From: Yoonia sp.
GTDB taxonomy: Bacteria > Pseudomonadota > Alphaproteobacteria > Rhodobacterales > Rhodobacteraceae
NCBI GenBank assembly: GCA_020627605.1
Contig: JAHDGO010000098.1
Location: 1-7,292 of the forward strand
Length of the DNA stretch: 7,292 nucleotides
Direction of reading: 5' to 3'
Below the pieces are notes generated by a model. The model saw nothing but the letters and a program-made list of their open reading frames with translations. It did not search any database and had not been told where the DNA came from. The position numbers and the translations under genes are program-made. This document shows positions 1 to 6,531 of the stretch, one piece after another. How positions within the stretch are numbered: position 1 is the stretch's first letter; every line of letters begins with the position of its first letter.

Positions 1-2184
1 ATTTCGCGCCGCATCAGCAGCGGCTTTCTGATGCTGACCATCCTGCTCATCGGCTTTGCCGTTTTTGCACAGCGTTCTGTTGGTACGCTTGGTTCAGGCT
101 ACACCGAATATCGCGACATCGCGCGGCAGACAGTCTCTGTCAGCGCCTATGTCGAGGATCTGTTTGAGGCACGCATCGCCGCCTTCCGCTTTCGCGACAA
201 TCCTGACGCAACCGCCGCGGATGCGGTGCAATCCAATATCAGCGAAATTGTCGATGACGCGGAATTGCGCGGCGTCTTTGCCGTCAATCCCACCCGGTTG
301 GCGACCGTCGAGGGGCTGATCGCGCAGGCCGATCAATACGGTGACGCTTTTGCCGAAATGGCCACTTTGGTGTCGCTCGCGGATGAACAGCGTAGCACGC
401 TGTTCGATCTGTCAAAAGAGATTGAAGAATCTGTCAGCGGCATCTTTGCCGATGTGACGGCACAGGGAAATCCCGCCGTGACAAACGCCGCCGCACGCAT
501 CCTGCAAGAGGTGCTTGGCGCCATCATCATCAGCAAGCAATTTCTGGCAAATGACAATCTGGCTATCGACGCCAGTTTTGACGCCAGCCTGCAGGACGCC
601 GATCGCGCGATCCGTCAGATCGGCGGTCTGGGCCCGGCACCCAGCGTCGCGACAGCGGTCGAACAACTCAGCGCTGATCTTGATCGCTATGTGACACTTC
701 TGGACAGCTATGCAGAGACGACAACGGCCGCCAAAGCCATTGAAACCGATGTGCTGGACCGGATCGGGCCAGAGGTGCAGGACGGGCTGGATGTCATCGC
801 CGATGATATCGTCACCCGCCAGAATGAACTGGGCCCGGAAGGTGCTGGCATCGTCAGCAACCTGCAGCGGATCATCCCCGTTGTCGGGCTCGCGGCCACA
901 CTGCTGGCAATCCTCGCAGCATTCCTGATCGGGCGCTGGATCAACGGTTCTGTCGCGCGTCTCGCTGCAACAACCGACAGGCTGGCCGCAGGCGATGACA
1001 CGGTCGAAATCACAGGCGACGAATATGATCATGAGCTTGGCAAGATGGCCCGCGCGCTCAAGGTTTTCAAAGAGGCGGAGGTAGAGCGGAAAGCGGCCCG
1101 CGCAGAACGCGAGCAAATGCGCCAACAGCAGGATCTGGTTGTCAAAACCATGCAGGATGAACTGGCCGATCTGGCAGACGGCGACTTGACCTCGCATATC
1201 GCGCAGCCCTTCGCCCCGGAATACGAGGATTTGCGCAAGAACTTTAACGCCGCCGTCGATGCCCTGCATCAGGCCATGGCCAAGGTCATTGAAACCTCTG
1301 CCCTGATCGGCAGCACAACCAATGAAACCAACGTGGCAACCACGGAACTGTCACAGCGGACCGAAAATCAGGCTGCAACACTGGAAGAAACCGCTGCCGC
1401 ACTCGATGAGCTGACGGCCAGCGTCAAATCTGCCGCCGAACATGCCAAATCAGTGGATGGCTCTGTCAACAAGGCCAGATCGGAGGCCACAAAGAATGGC
1501 GAGATTGTCGCACAGGCGGTCAGCGCCATGGACGAGATCGAGCAGTCATCGAAACAGATCACCCAGGTGATCAGCGTGATCGACGACATCGCCTTCCAGA
1601 CCAACCTTCTGGCCCTGAACGCAGGTGTCGAGGCCGCGCGCGCGGGCGAATCCGGCAAAGGCTTTGCTGTTGTCGCGTCAGAGGTGCGCGCCCTCGCCCA
1701 ACGCTCTGCCGAGGCCGCGAAAGAGATCACATCGCTGATCGAAAACTCCTCGCGCCATGTGCAGCACGGTACGCAACTGGTCGGTAACGCTGGCGAGGCC
1801 CTGTCAGAGATCATCACCCAGGTGAATGACATCGCCAACATGACCTCGCAAATCGCCACCAGCGCAGAGGAACAGTCAATCGGCCTGTCAGAGATCAATG
1901 TCGGAGTGAACCAGCTTGATCAGGTGACGCAGCAGAATGCGGCAATGGTGCAGGAATCCATGTCGCGCGGCGACAAACTCGCACTTGAGGCCGAAAAACT
2001 CAGCAACCTGATCCGGCGGTTCAAGGTCAAGCAGGTGGCGTCAGGTCACGGCACTGGCGCGGATCGGTTCGACCACCTGCATTCGGCCATTGCGGAAACA
2101 CATCATACGCCCGCACCCGTCGCGATGCCCCGCGCTGCCGCGGGCGGTAGCAACGCTGCCGAAGAGATGTGGGAAAACTTCTAA
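1..2184 (+). CDS. Methyl-accepting chemotaxis protein (5' partial)
   Basis: This is a membrane chemoreceptor that passes ligand signals to the CheA/CheW kinase complex. The frame is open from base 1, ahead of the first ATG at 31. The leading residues ISRRISSGF look like the usual cytoplasmic lead-in to TM1, so probably only a few codons are missing. Counting from the window edge, TM1 is about 9-25. The periplasmic helical sensor is about 26-290, a size that fits a helical bimodular (HBM-like) domain, though this is inferred. TM2 is about 291-313 and HAMP about 314-366. A second HAMP-like helical stretch (LADLADGDL) spans about 384-426. The coiled-coil signalling domain is about 437-670, with the kinase-control tip near 527-548 ([20 protein letters not shown]). 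A variable linker leads to the C-terminal MWENF, which fits the xWxxF pentapeptide that tethers CheR/CheB. The ligand is unknown. The gene converges on the minus-strand 92-residue gene, and no clear terminator follows it. Confidence 0.95.
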   Translation: MSRRISSGFLMLTILLIGFAVFAQRSVGTLGSGYTEYRDIARQTVSVSAYVEDLFEARIAAFRFRDNPDATAADAVQSNISEIVDDAELRGVFAVNPTRLATVEGLIAQADQYGDAFAEMATLVSLADEQRSTLFDLSKEIEESVSGIFADVTAQGNPAVTNAAARILQEVLGAIIISKQFLANDNLAIDASFDASLQDADRAIRQIGGLGPAPSVATAVEQLSADLDRYVTLLDSYAETTTAAKAIETDVLDRIGPEVQDGLDVIADDIVTRQNELGPEGAGIVSNLQRIIPVVGLAATLLAILAAFLIGRWINGSVARLAATTDRLAAGDDTVEITGDEYDHELGKMARALKVFKEAEVERKAARAEREQMRQQQDLVVKTMQDELADLADGDLTSHIAQPFAPEYEDLRKNFNAAVDALHQAMAKVIETSALIGSTTNETNVATTELSQRTENQAATLEETAAALDELTASVKSAAEHAKSVDGSVNKARSEATKNGEIVAQAVSAMDEIEQSSKQITQVISVIDDIAFQTNLLALNAGVEAARAGESGKGFAVVASEVRALAQRSAEAAKEITSLIENSSRHVQHGTQLVGNAGEALSEIITQVNDIANMTSQIATSAEEQSIGLSEINVGVNQLDQVTQQNAAMVQESMSRGDKLALEAEKLSNLIRRFKVKQVASGHGTGADRFDHLHSAIAETHHTPAPVAMPRAAAGGSNAAEEMWENF

Positions 2185-2219
2185 GGCCGGACACCCCAAG
2201 GATGATCGTGTGAGGTCCC

Positions 2220-2498
2220 TCACCGGTCATCTGCAACACGGGCCTTGCGTCCGCCGCGCCGACGGGGGCCCGCGGCAGGTGCAAGGCCCGCCTGCATTGT
2301 CTGCATCATCGGATGATTGGCGGGCATTTGCGGCCCGTAATGCGCAATCAGCTTACCCAGTTCAGCTTGCGTGTTGCTGCCTTCCGGCACACCAAGCGCC
2401 CAGTCCAGAAAAATGCTGCGGCACTCTGCGGCGCTGATGCCGTCGATGGCAAAGGCATCGCGGATCAGGCCCTTGGGATCAAAAAGCCCCTCTGCCAT
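2220..2498 (-). CDS. Conserved-looking 92-aa protein of unknown function, coupled to glnE
   Basis: I do not recognise this family. The ATG (2498-2496) overlaps the glnE stop TGA (2500-2498) as TGATG, a one-base overlap typical of translational coupling, which is the main reason to believe the gene and this start. The longer open frame that continues upstream inside glnE is a shadow. The product is 92 residues and soluble, with no signal peptide or membrane segment. Residues 1-55 look like a compact, mostly helical unit: a FDPKGLIRDAF opening, then an ISAAECRSIFLDWAL helix, then a polar turn and an AELGKLIAHYG helix. The tail is Met/Pro/Ala-rich (residues 58-76) and then strongly basic (PRRRGGRKAR, 78-87), which could bind nucleic acid or be simple disorder. 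Its position after glnE hints at a link to nitrogen control, but co-transcription alone does not prove one. Confidence 0.75.
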   Translation of the reverse strand: MAEGLFDPKGLIRDAFAIDGISAAECRSIFLDWALGVPEGSNTQAELGKLIAHYGPQMPANHPMMQTMQAGLAPAAGPRRRGGRKARVADDR

Positions 2499-5236
2499 CA
2501 GACGGCCCCCAACCCACGTGTGATGATGGTGTCGGCCTGCTGCGACAGTGTCGTCATACGCCCGGTCAGCGCATCGATATCTGCTGCACCGGTTTGCCGC
2601 AGGATCAGCCGCTTTGCCCCCTCGCCCAATTGCGCCATGTCCAATGTCCCTCCGGTCAGCAACCGCGCGCCGGTTTGCAATTGCCAGAAAAGCCCCGCCG
2701 CGTCGATCAATGCCAACCTGTCTGCGGCATCCAACACGCCCCCCGCGACGCCGCACTGCAATTGGCCTGGCAAATCGCGCACCCCTGCCCCGGCACCAAG
2801 CGCCATGGCCTGCGCAAACAGCTCGATATCCTGCAAGCGGCCCGGGCCGATCTTGACGTCCCAGAATCCCGCATCTGCCTTCGCCTCTGCGATACGGCGG
2901 CGCATATCTGCCACATCCGTCTTGATCGCGGCACCTTGCGATTTTTCCTGCAAGAGGTCCTGACGAAAGCCATCGATATCCTGACACAGGTCGGCTGGCC
3001 CCGCGATGGCGCGGGCGCGGGTCAGCGCCAGATGCTCCCACGTCCAGGCCTCGTTGCGCTGATAGTCCTTGAAGGCGGTCAGTGATGTGGCCACCGGCCC
3101 CTGCCTGCCAGAGGGACGCAACCGCATGTCCACCTCATACAATCGCCCCTCGGCCATTGGCGCGCTGAGTGCGGTGACAAGCGCCTGCGTCAAACGGGCA
3201 AAATAGGGACGTGTCGCCAGCGGCCTTGGTCCCTCTGACGCCTCTTGCCCCTGTTCATCGTAGATCACGATCAGATCCAGATCCGAGGCCGCCGTCAGCC
3301 GCCCCGCCCCAAGCGAGCCCATGGCCACCACCGCAACACCCCGTCCCGGCGGGGGCCCATGTTTGCGCGCAAATTCGGCTGTCACCGCAGGCCAGAGGGC
3401 GGCGATGACGGCCTGCGCCAGCTCTGCATATTGTTGGCTGCTCTGGTCGGCATCGGTCAGGCCTCGCAGCAAATGCACGCCGATGCGAAAATGCCATTCC
3501 TTGGCCCAGCGGCGGGTCGTCAAAAGCTGCGCCTCATAGTCATCCAATGCGGCGAGTGCCGCGCGCAGCTCTGCCTCTAACACCTCTGCACCGCCGATGA
3601 CCGCATCCAGCACAGCAGCATTGCGCGACAGATACTGCGCCAGCGCAGGTGCCGTGGCGCAAATATCAACGATCAACTGGGTCAACTGCGGGTTTGCCTC
3701 AAACAGCGAGAAAAGCTGCACACCTGCGGGCAGGCCCGCCAGAAATCCGTCAAATTGCGCCAGCGCCTCTTCGGGCTTTGCAGCCTCTTGCAGACGCTCC
3801 ATGATCATCGGGGTCAGGCGGTCAAAAATCTCTGTCGCACGGGCGGACCGCAAGGCCGGATAGCTGTGCCAGCGGGCCATGACATCCGCCCCCCATGCCC
3901 CTTTGGGCCGGGCCGGTGTGTCACTGGGGGCAAAGAACCCTTCGGTCAGGCTATGCACATCCTCAAATCGGGTCGTCAGGGTATGGCGCAAGTTGTCCAC
4001 ATCCGTACCCATGAAATCGGCCAGTCTGGCAAACCCGGCATCATCATGTGGTAATATCTGGGTCTGGGCGTCGTTGATCATCTGCAGCCGGTGTTCCACC
4101 TCGCGGTGGGCGCTGTAATGGGTGTAAAGCCGGTTGGCGGTGTCCTCTGGCATCCAGCCTGCGCGTGCCAGCCGTTCCAACCCTGTCTTGGTGTCGCGAA
4201 CCCGCAGCGACGGATCACGCCCGCCAGCGATCAACTGCCGCGTCTGGGTAAAGAACTCGATCTCGCGGATGCCGCCGCGCCCCAGTTTCACGTTGTGGCC
4301 GTCCAGCACCAGTGGGCCATGCAGTCCCTTGTGATCGCGGATGCGCAACCGCATGTCATGAGCGTCCTGAATGGCCGCAAAATCCAGATGCTTGCGCCAG
4401 ACAAAGGGGCGCAGCGTGTCCAGAAAGCGCGCGCCAGCATCCTGATCGCCAGCACAGACGCGGGCCTTGATATAGGCCGCCCTTTCCCACGTGCGTCCGA
4501 CGCTTTCGTAATACCGCTCTGCCGTTTCCATCGAAAGGCACACCGGCGTGACTGATGCATCGGGCCGCAAGCGCAGATCTGTGCGAAAGACATAGCCGCC
4601 GGCACGCACCTCTGACAGCAGCGCCGTCATTTTCCGCGTCACGCGAATGAACGCCGCACGCACCGCGTGATAGTCATCAGGGTGATAGCGGGTTTCATCA
4701 AAAAGGCAGATCAGGTCGATGTCGGAAGAATAGTTCAACTCTCCCGCGCCCATCTTGCCCATGGCCAGCACAACCATGCCCGCATTGCCGGCAAGGTCAG
4801 TGCCCTCGGGCAGCTTGCCGCGCGCGACCTCTGCACCGACCAATGCGGTCAGGCAGGTCTGCACCGCCGCATCTGCGAAATCGGTCAGGACTTGCGTCAC
4901 CACCTCCAACGGCCAGACACCGCCGAGGTCAGCCAAGGCAATCAGTAACGCCACGCGCCGCTTGGCCTGCCGCAACCCATCCATCAGACCCTCCAGCGGG
5001 ATCAGCGCGAGGTCTTCCAAAAGCGTCGCAATCGCACCCTCGGGGTCGGCCAGCGCGGGCACGATCCACGCCGCTTCCCTCTCCAATAGCCCTGCAAGAT
5101 AGGGGCTGCATCCTGCCGCCCCTGCCACCACGCCAGCAGTACCGCCCGGCAGGCCCGGCAACAGGTCGAGCGTTTCCGCCGCCCGGGTCGGGTCATGCGG
5201 GCGGGGGCTGCGGGTCAATCTGGCGTGAAATGACAT
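2498..5236 (-). CDS. glnE: Bifunctional glutamine synthetase adenylyltransferase/deadenylylase GlnE
   Basis: GlnE attaches AMP to, and phosphorolytically removes AMP from, a tyrosine on each glutamine synthetase subunit. PII protein and glutamine tune the balance, so that ammonia assimilation follows nitrogen supply. The protein is 912 residues, close to the family norm (E. coli about 946). It shows the expected duplicated nucleotidyltransferase layout. The N-terminal deadenylylase half carries MGKMGAGELNYSSDIDL at 159-175, with acidic pair D172/D174. The C-terminal adenylyltransferase half carries MGSLGAGRLTAASDLDL at 639-655, with D652/D654. Each is followed by a RLRP motif (222-225 and 705-708) and by a GRGGIREIEFF-type helix (319-329; C-terminal counterpart GPGRLQDIELF at 797-807). 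I chose the start giving MSFHARLTRSPRPHD because it fits family N-termini. The frame runs open a further 233 codons upstream, but that lies antisense to the divergent deacylase gene. No clear Shine-Dalgarno sequence precedes the ATG. Confidence 0.96.
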   Translation of the reverse strand: MSFHARLTRSPRPHDPTRAAETLDLLPGLPGGTAGVVAGAAGCSPYLAGLLEREAAWIVPALADPEGAIATLLEDLALIPLEGLMDGLRQAKRRVALLIALADLGGVWPLEVVTQVLTDFADAAVQTCLTALVGAEVARGKLPEGTDLAGNAGMVVLAMGKMGAGELNYSSDIDLICLFDETRYHPDDYHAVRAAFIRVTRKMTALLSEVRAGGYVFRTDLRLRPDASVTPVCLSMETAERYYESVGRTWERAAYIKARVCAGDQDAGARFLDTLRPFVWRKHLDFAAIQDAHDMRLRIRDHKGLHGPLVLDGHNVKLGRGGIREIEFFTQTRQLIAGGRDPSLRVRDTKTGLERLARAGWMPEDTANRLYTHYSAHREVEHRLQMINDAQTQILPHDDAGFARLADFMGTDVDNLRHTLTTRFEDVHSLTEGFFAPSDTPARPKGAWGADVMARWHSYPALRSARATEIFDRLTPMIMERLQEAAKPEEALAQFDGFLAGLPAGVQLFSLFEANPQLTQLIVDICATAPALAQYLSRNAAVLDAVIGGAEVLEAELRAALAALDDYEAQLLTTRRWAKEWHFRIGVHLLRGLTDADQSSQQYAELAQAVIAALWPAVTAEFARKHGPPPGRGVAVVAMGSLGAGRLTAASDLDLIVIYDEQGQEASEGPRPLATRPYFARLTQALVTALSAPMAEGRLYEVDMRLRPSGRQGPVATSLTAFKDYQRNEAWTWEHLALTRARAIAGPADLCQDIDGFRQDLLQEKSQGAAIKTDVADMRRRIAEAKADAGFWDVKIGPGRLQDIELFAQAMALGAGAGVRDLPGQLQCGVAGGVLDAADRLALIDAAGLFWQLQTGARLLTGGTLDMAQLGEGAKRLILRQTGAADIDALTGRMTTLSQQADTIITRGLGAV

Positions 5237-5314
5237 AGACGCACAGTGCAGACCGCCCCAAGGCTGGTCAATGCGCTGCGCGCCGTTACAGTTTGCAAAA
5301 AGGACATGTTGAAC
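5237..5314. promoter_or_regulatory. Divergent intergenic region between glnE and the YbaK-like gene
   Basis: This 78-bp gap must hold the start signals of two divergent genes. On the minus strand a TTGACC (5271-5266) could act as a -35 for glnE. At a 17-bp spacing the -10 would be the poor CACTGT (5248-5243), which would put transcription start almost at the glnE ATG. On the plus strand a weak pair, TGGTCA (5265-5270) and TACAGT (5287-5292), could serve the deacylase gene. The two candidate -35 elements overlap. No NtrC-like or other recognisable operator is evident. The exact promoters are uncertain. Confidence 0.3.
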
Positions 5315-5788
5315 ATGAGTAAGAGTCTCAAACGTGTGATCGCCGCCCTTGCTGACAGCGGGCTGGATGTCAGCCCGCTGGAACTTGGGCCAGAAACACG
5401 CACGGCGGCGCAGGCGGCCGATGCGGCTGGCTGCGCGCTCGACCAGATTGCGAAATCCGTGATCTTTGCCGGGCAGTCCAGCGGCAATGCGGTGCTGTTC
5501 ATCACCGCCGGCGGCAATCAGGTCGATACCGACAAGGCCAGCGCGCTGGCAGGCGAGCCGCTGGGCAAGGCTGACGCGGCCCTGATCCGCGCGCAGACCG
5601 GTTTCGCCATCGGCGGCGTTGCCCCGATCGGTCATCTGCATCCGATCAGGGCGTTTTTTGATCTCCGACTCGCAGAATTCACCCAAATCTACGCCGCAGC
5701 GGGCACGCCACGGCATATTTTCCCCGTTGCGCCGGATGATCTTATCCGGATTTCCGGTGCGCAACTTGCTGATTTCACTATCAAATAA
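5315..5788 (+). CDS. YbaK/ProX-family aminoacyl-tRNA deacylase
   Basis: Members of this INS/YbaK superfamily are small cytoplasmic enzymes that hydrolyse mischarged tRNAs in trans, for example Cys- or Ala-tRNA(Pro), and so protect translation fidelity. The 157-residue product is the usual single-domain length. K47 in QIAKSVIF matches the conserved catalytic lysine. GFAIGGVAPIGH (96-107) is the characteristic glycine-rich GGxxPxG loop lining the substrate pocket. The exact specificity (YbaK-, ProXp-ala- or ProXp-x-like) cannot be read with confidence. I chose the ATG at 5315 because AGGA at 5301-5304 lies about 10 bp upstream. An in-frame ATG at 5306 sits too close to that site, and extending to 5246 would enter the divergent promoter region. 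The gene is transcribed away from glnE and ends 6 bp before the first of two inverted repeats that control the next gene. Confidence 0.9.
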   Translation: MSKSLKRVIAALADSGLDVSPLELGPETRTAAQAADAAGCALDQIAKSVIFAGQSSGNAVLFITAGGNQVDTDKASALAGEPLGKADAALIRAQTGFAIGGVAPIGHLHPIRAFFDLRLAEFTQIYAAAGTPRHIFPVAPDDLIRISGAQLADFTIK

Positions 5789-5794
5789 AAGTAA

Positions 5795-5813
5795 ATGTAA
5801 AAAACATTCACAT
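5795..5813. promoter_or_regulatory. Candidate operator 1 (ATGTAAA-N5-TTCACAT)
   Basis: This is a 19-bp near-perfect inverted repeat. The left arm ATGTAAA and right arm TTCACAT match at six of seven positions across a 5-bp spacer (AAACA), and two flanking A/T pairs extend the symmetry. It shares the 11-bp string ACATTCACATT with the second site downstream. The arm and spacer geometry suits a homodimeric helix-turn-helix regulator. I cannot assign it to a known regulator. Confidence 0.55.
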
Positions 5814-5818
5814 TTTCT

Positions 5819-5850
5819 CTTGAAGCAGAGCGGCCTTATCCCAATATTGG
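5819..5850 (+). promoter_or_regulatory. Candidate promoter of the DUF2852 gene, RpoH-like
   Basis: CTTG (5819-5822) is followed after 18 bp by CCAATATTGG (5841-5850). The alphaproteobacterial heat-shock sigma consensus, as I recall it, is CTTG-N17/18-CYTATnTnnG, and the second element agrees at all but one position. The same DNA can also be read as a mediocre housekeeping promoter: TTGAAG (5820-5825), 17 bp, AATATT (5843-5848). Either reading places transcription start near 5855-5858, inside the second inverted repeat. CCAATATTGG is also a perfect 10-bp palindrome, so part of the match could reflect another binding site. Confidence 0.45.
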
Positions 5851-5852
5851 TG

Positions 5853-5871
5853 ATGTGAAAGACATTCACAT
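5853..5871. promoter_or_regulatory. Candidate operator 2 (ATGTGAA-N5-TTCACAT)
   Basis: This is a perfect 7-bp inverted repeat, ATGTGAA and TTCACAT, with a 5-bp spacer (AGACA). It has the same arms and spacing as the site at 5795-5813, and the centres are 58 bp apart. It would overlap the predicted transcription start of the DUF2852 gene, a position typical of repression. The regulator is unknown, and none is encoded in this window. Confidence 0.6.
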
Positions 5872-5900
5872 TGACACAAACCCAATCAAGGAGCCGCCCA

Positions 5901-6344
5901 ATGAACACCGCCGCAACCCCGTCCCCGATGAGCATTGATCATCGTCCTGGGTTTTTTGCCCGTGCCGAATCCTGGCTAGATGAGCGTGGCAAAGGCGCAT
6001 GGATCGCCGCCATGGTTCTTGGCTTCATCTTCGTCTGGCCAATTGGCCTTGCCCTTCTCGCCTATATGATCTGGAGCAAACGCATGTTTTCATCCTGCAA
6101 CACGTCCATGACCCGTGGCCGGATGCGCCACATGACAAAATCTTCCGGCAACAGCGCGTTTGACGCCTACAAGACCGAAACGCTGCGCCGTCTGGAAGAA
6201 GAGCAGGACAATTTTGAAGCCTTCCTGCGCCGCTTGCGTGAGGCAAAGGACAAGGCAGAGTTTGACCAGTTCATGGACGACCGCGCCAAGAAGATGAGCG
6301 AAGACTACGACGCTGAAACACGCGACGGTCCCGCCACTGCCTAA
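5901..6344 (+). CDS. DUF2852 domain membrane protein
   Basis: The product is a 147-residue protein resembling the DUF2852 family, which is known from alphaproteobacteria and has no established function. A short polar N-terminus (1-33) precedes one strongly hydrophobic span (about 34-57, containing the aromatic-rich GFIFVWPIGLALLAYMIW). A basic linker follows (SKRMF, then an Arg/Met-rich stretch to about 80), and then a charged helical region, probably coiled coil (about 88-135), rich in Glu, Lys and Arg. The positive charges after the membrane span suggest the C-terminal helix is cytoplasmic. The ATG at 5901 is preceded by AAGGAG (5888-5893) at a 7-bp spacing. An in-frame start at 5871 would lie on top of operator 2 and is less likely. 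The gene appears monocistronic, with its own promoter region upstream and a strong terminator downstream. Confidence 0.85.
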   Translation: MNTAATPSPMSIDHRPGFFARAESWLDERGKGAWIAAMVLGFIFVWPIGLALLAYMIWSKRMFSSCNTSMTRGRMRHMTKSSGNSAFDAYKTETLRRLEEEQDNFEAFLRRLREAKDKAEFDQFMDDRAKKMSEDYDAETRDGPATA

Positions 6345-6400
6345 TGTCACCCTGCCGGGCCATCCTTCCCCCCTGGCGTGGCCGCATCGGTGACACACAG

Positions 6401-6428
6401 ACGCCCCGGTTTCCGCCGGGGCGTTTTT
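6401..6428 (+). terminator. Rho-independent terminator after the DUF2852 gene
   Basis: A perfect 9-bp GC-rich stem (ACGCCCCGG, 6401-6409, with CCGGGGCGT, 6416-6424) encloses a 6-base loop and is followed directly by a run of five T (6424-6428). It lies 57 bp after the DUF2852 stop codon and separates that gene from bpt. Confidence 0.92.
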
Positions 6429-6465
6429 GCATCTGCGGCCACAACCCGCGCGTGCAAAGCCCTAT

Positions 6466-6494
6466 TTGACGGGGGGCTTGGCCAATCCCATATC
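6466..6494 (+). promoter_or_regulatory. Candidate promoter of bpt
   Basis: TTGACG (6466-6471) matches five of six positions of the housekeeping -35. At a 17-bp spacing, CATATC (6489-6494) is a weak -10. The pair lies between the upstream terminator and the bpt start, where a promoter is needed, and predicts transcription starting near 6501. Confidence 0.35.
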
Positions 6495-6495
6495 C

Positions 6496-6518
6496 GTTGC
6501 TAAGGTTCGCCTAACAAC
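6496..6518 (+). other. Imperfect hairpin ahead of the bpt ribosome binding site
   Basis: GTTGCTAAGG (6496-6505) and CCTAACAAC (6510-6518) can pair around a TTCG loop. This gives about eight base pairs, interrupted by one A-A mismatch and one bulged C. The hairpin ends 4 bases before the AGGA (6523-6526) of bpt. It could be a leader structure or an operator near the start site, or it may be chance. Confidence 0.25.
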
Positions 6519-6531
6519 GCTCAGGACATCC

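Noticed and set aside
412..1269. A 285-codon minus-strand frame inside the chemoreceptor gene
   Set aside because: The translation is Cys/Asp-rich without recognisable domains and lies opposite a clear coding frame, so it is a codon-bias shadow.
1368..1898. A 176-codon minus-strand frame opposite the receptor signalling domain
   Set aside because: It is Ser/Ala-rich low-complexity translation, the typical antisense shadow of a coiled-coil gene.
2313..2963. A 216-codon plus-strand frame opposite the glnE 3' end
   Set aside because: The composition has no domain character, and the complementary strand carries the well-supported GlnE C-terminal domain.
5853..5871. The second inverted repeat read as a PpsR/CrtJ site (TGT-N12-ACA) or an FNR box
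   Set aside because: The TGT to ACA spacing is 11, not 12, the inner C and G are absent, and there is no TTGAT-N4-ATCAA.
5871..5876. TTGACA, a perfect -35 hexamer ahead of the DUF2852 gene
   Set aside because: The required -10 would fall at about 5894-5899, in GC-rich sequence between the ribosome binding site and the ATG, with no match to TATAAT.
5871..5900. An upstream in-frame ATG for the DUF2852 gene, adding 10 residues
   Set aside because: It overlaps the second inverted repeat and has no ribosome binding site, while the ATG at 5901 has a well-placed AAGGAG.
5237..5935. A 233-codon open extension upstream of the glnE start on the minus strand
   Set aside because: It is antisense to the YbaK-like gene and the DUF2852 promoter, shows no GlnE-family character, and would give an over-long protein. 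High GC content commonly leaves antisense frames open.
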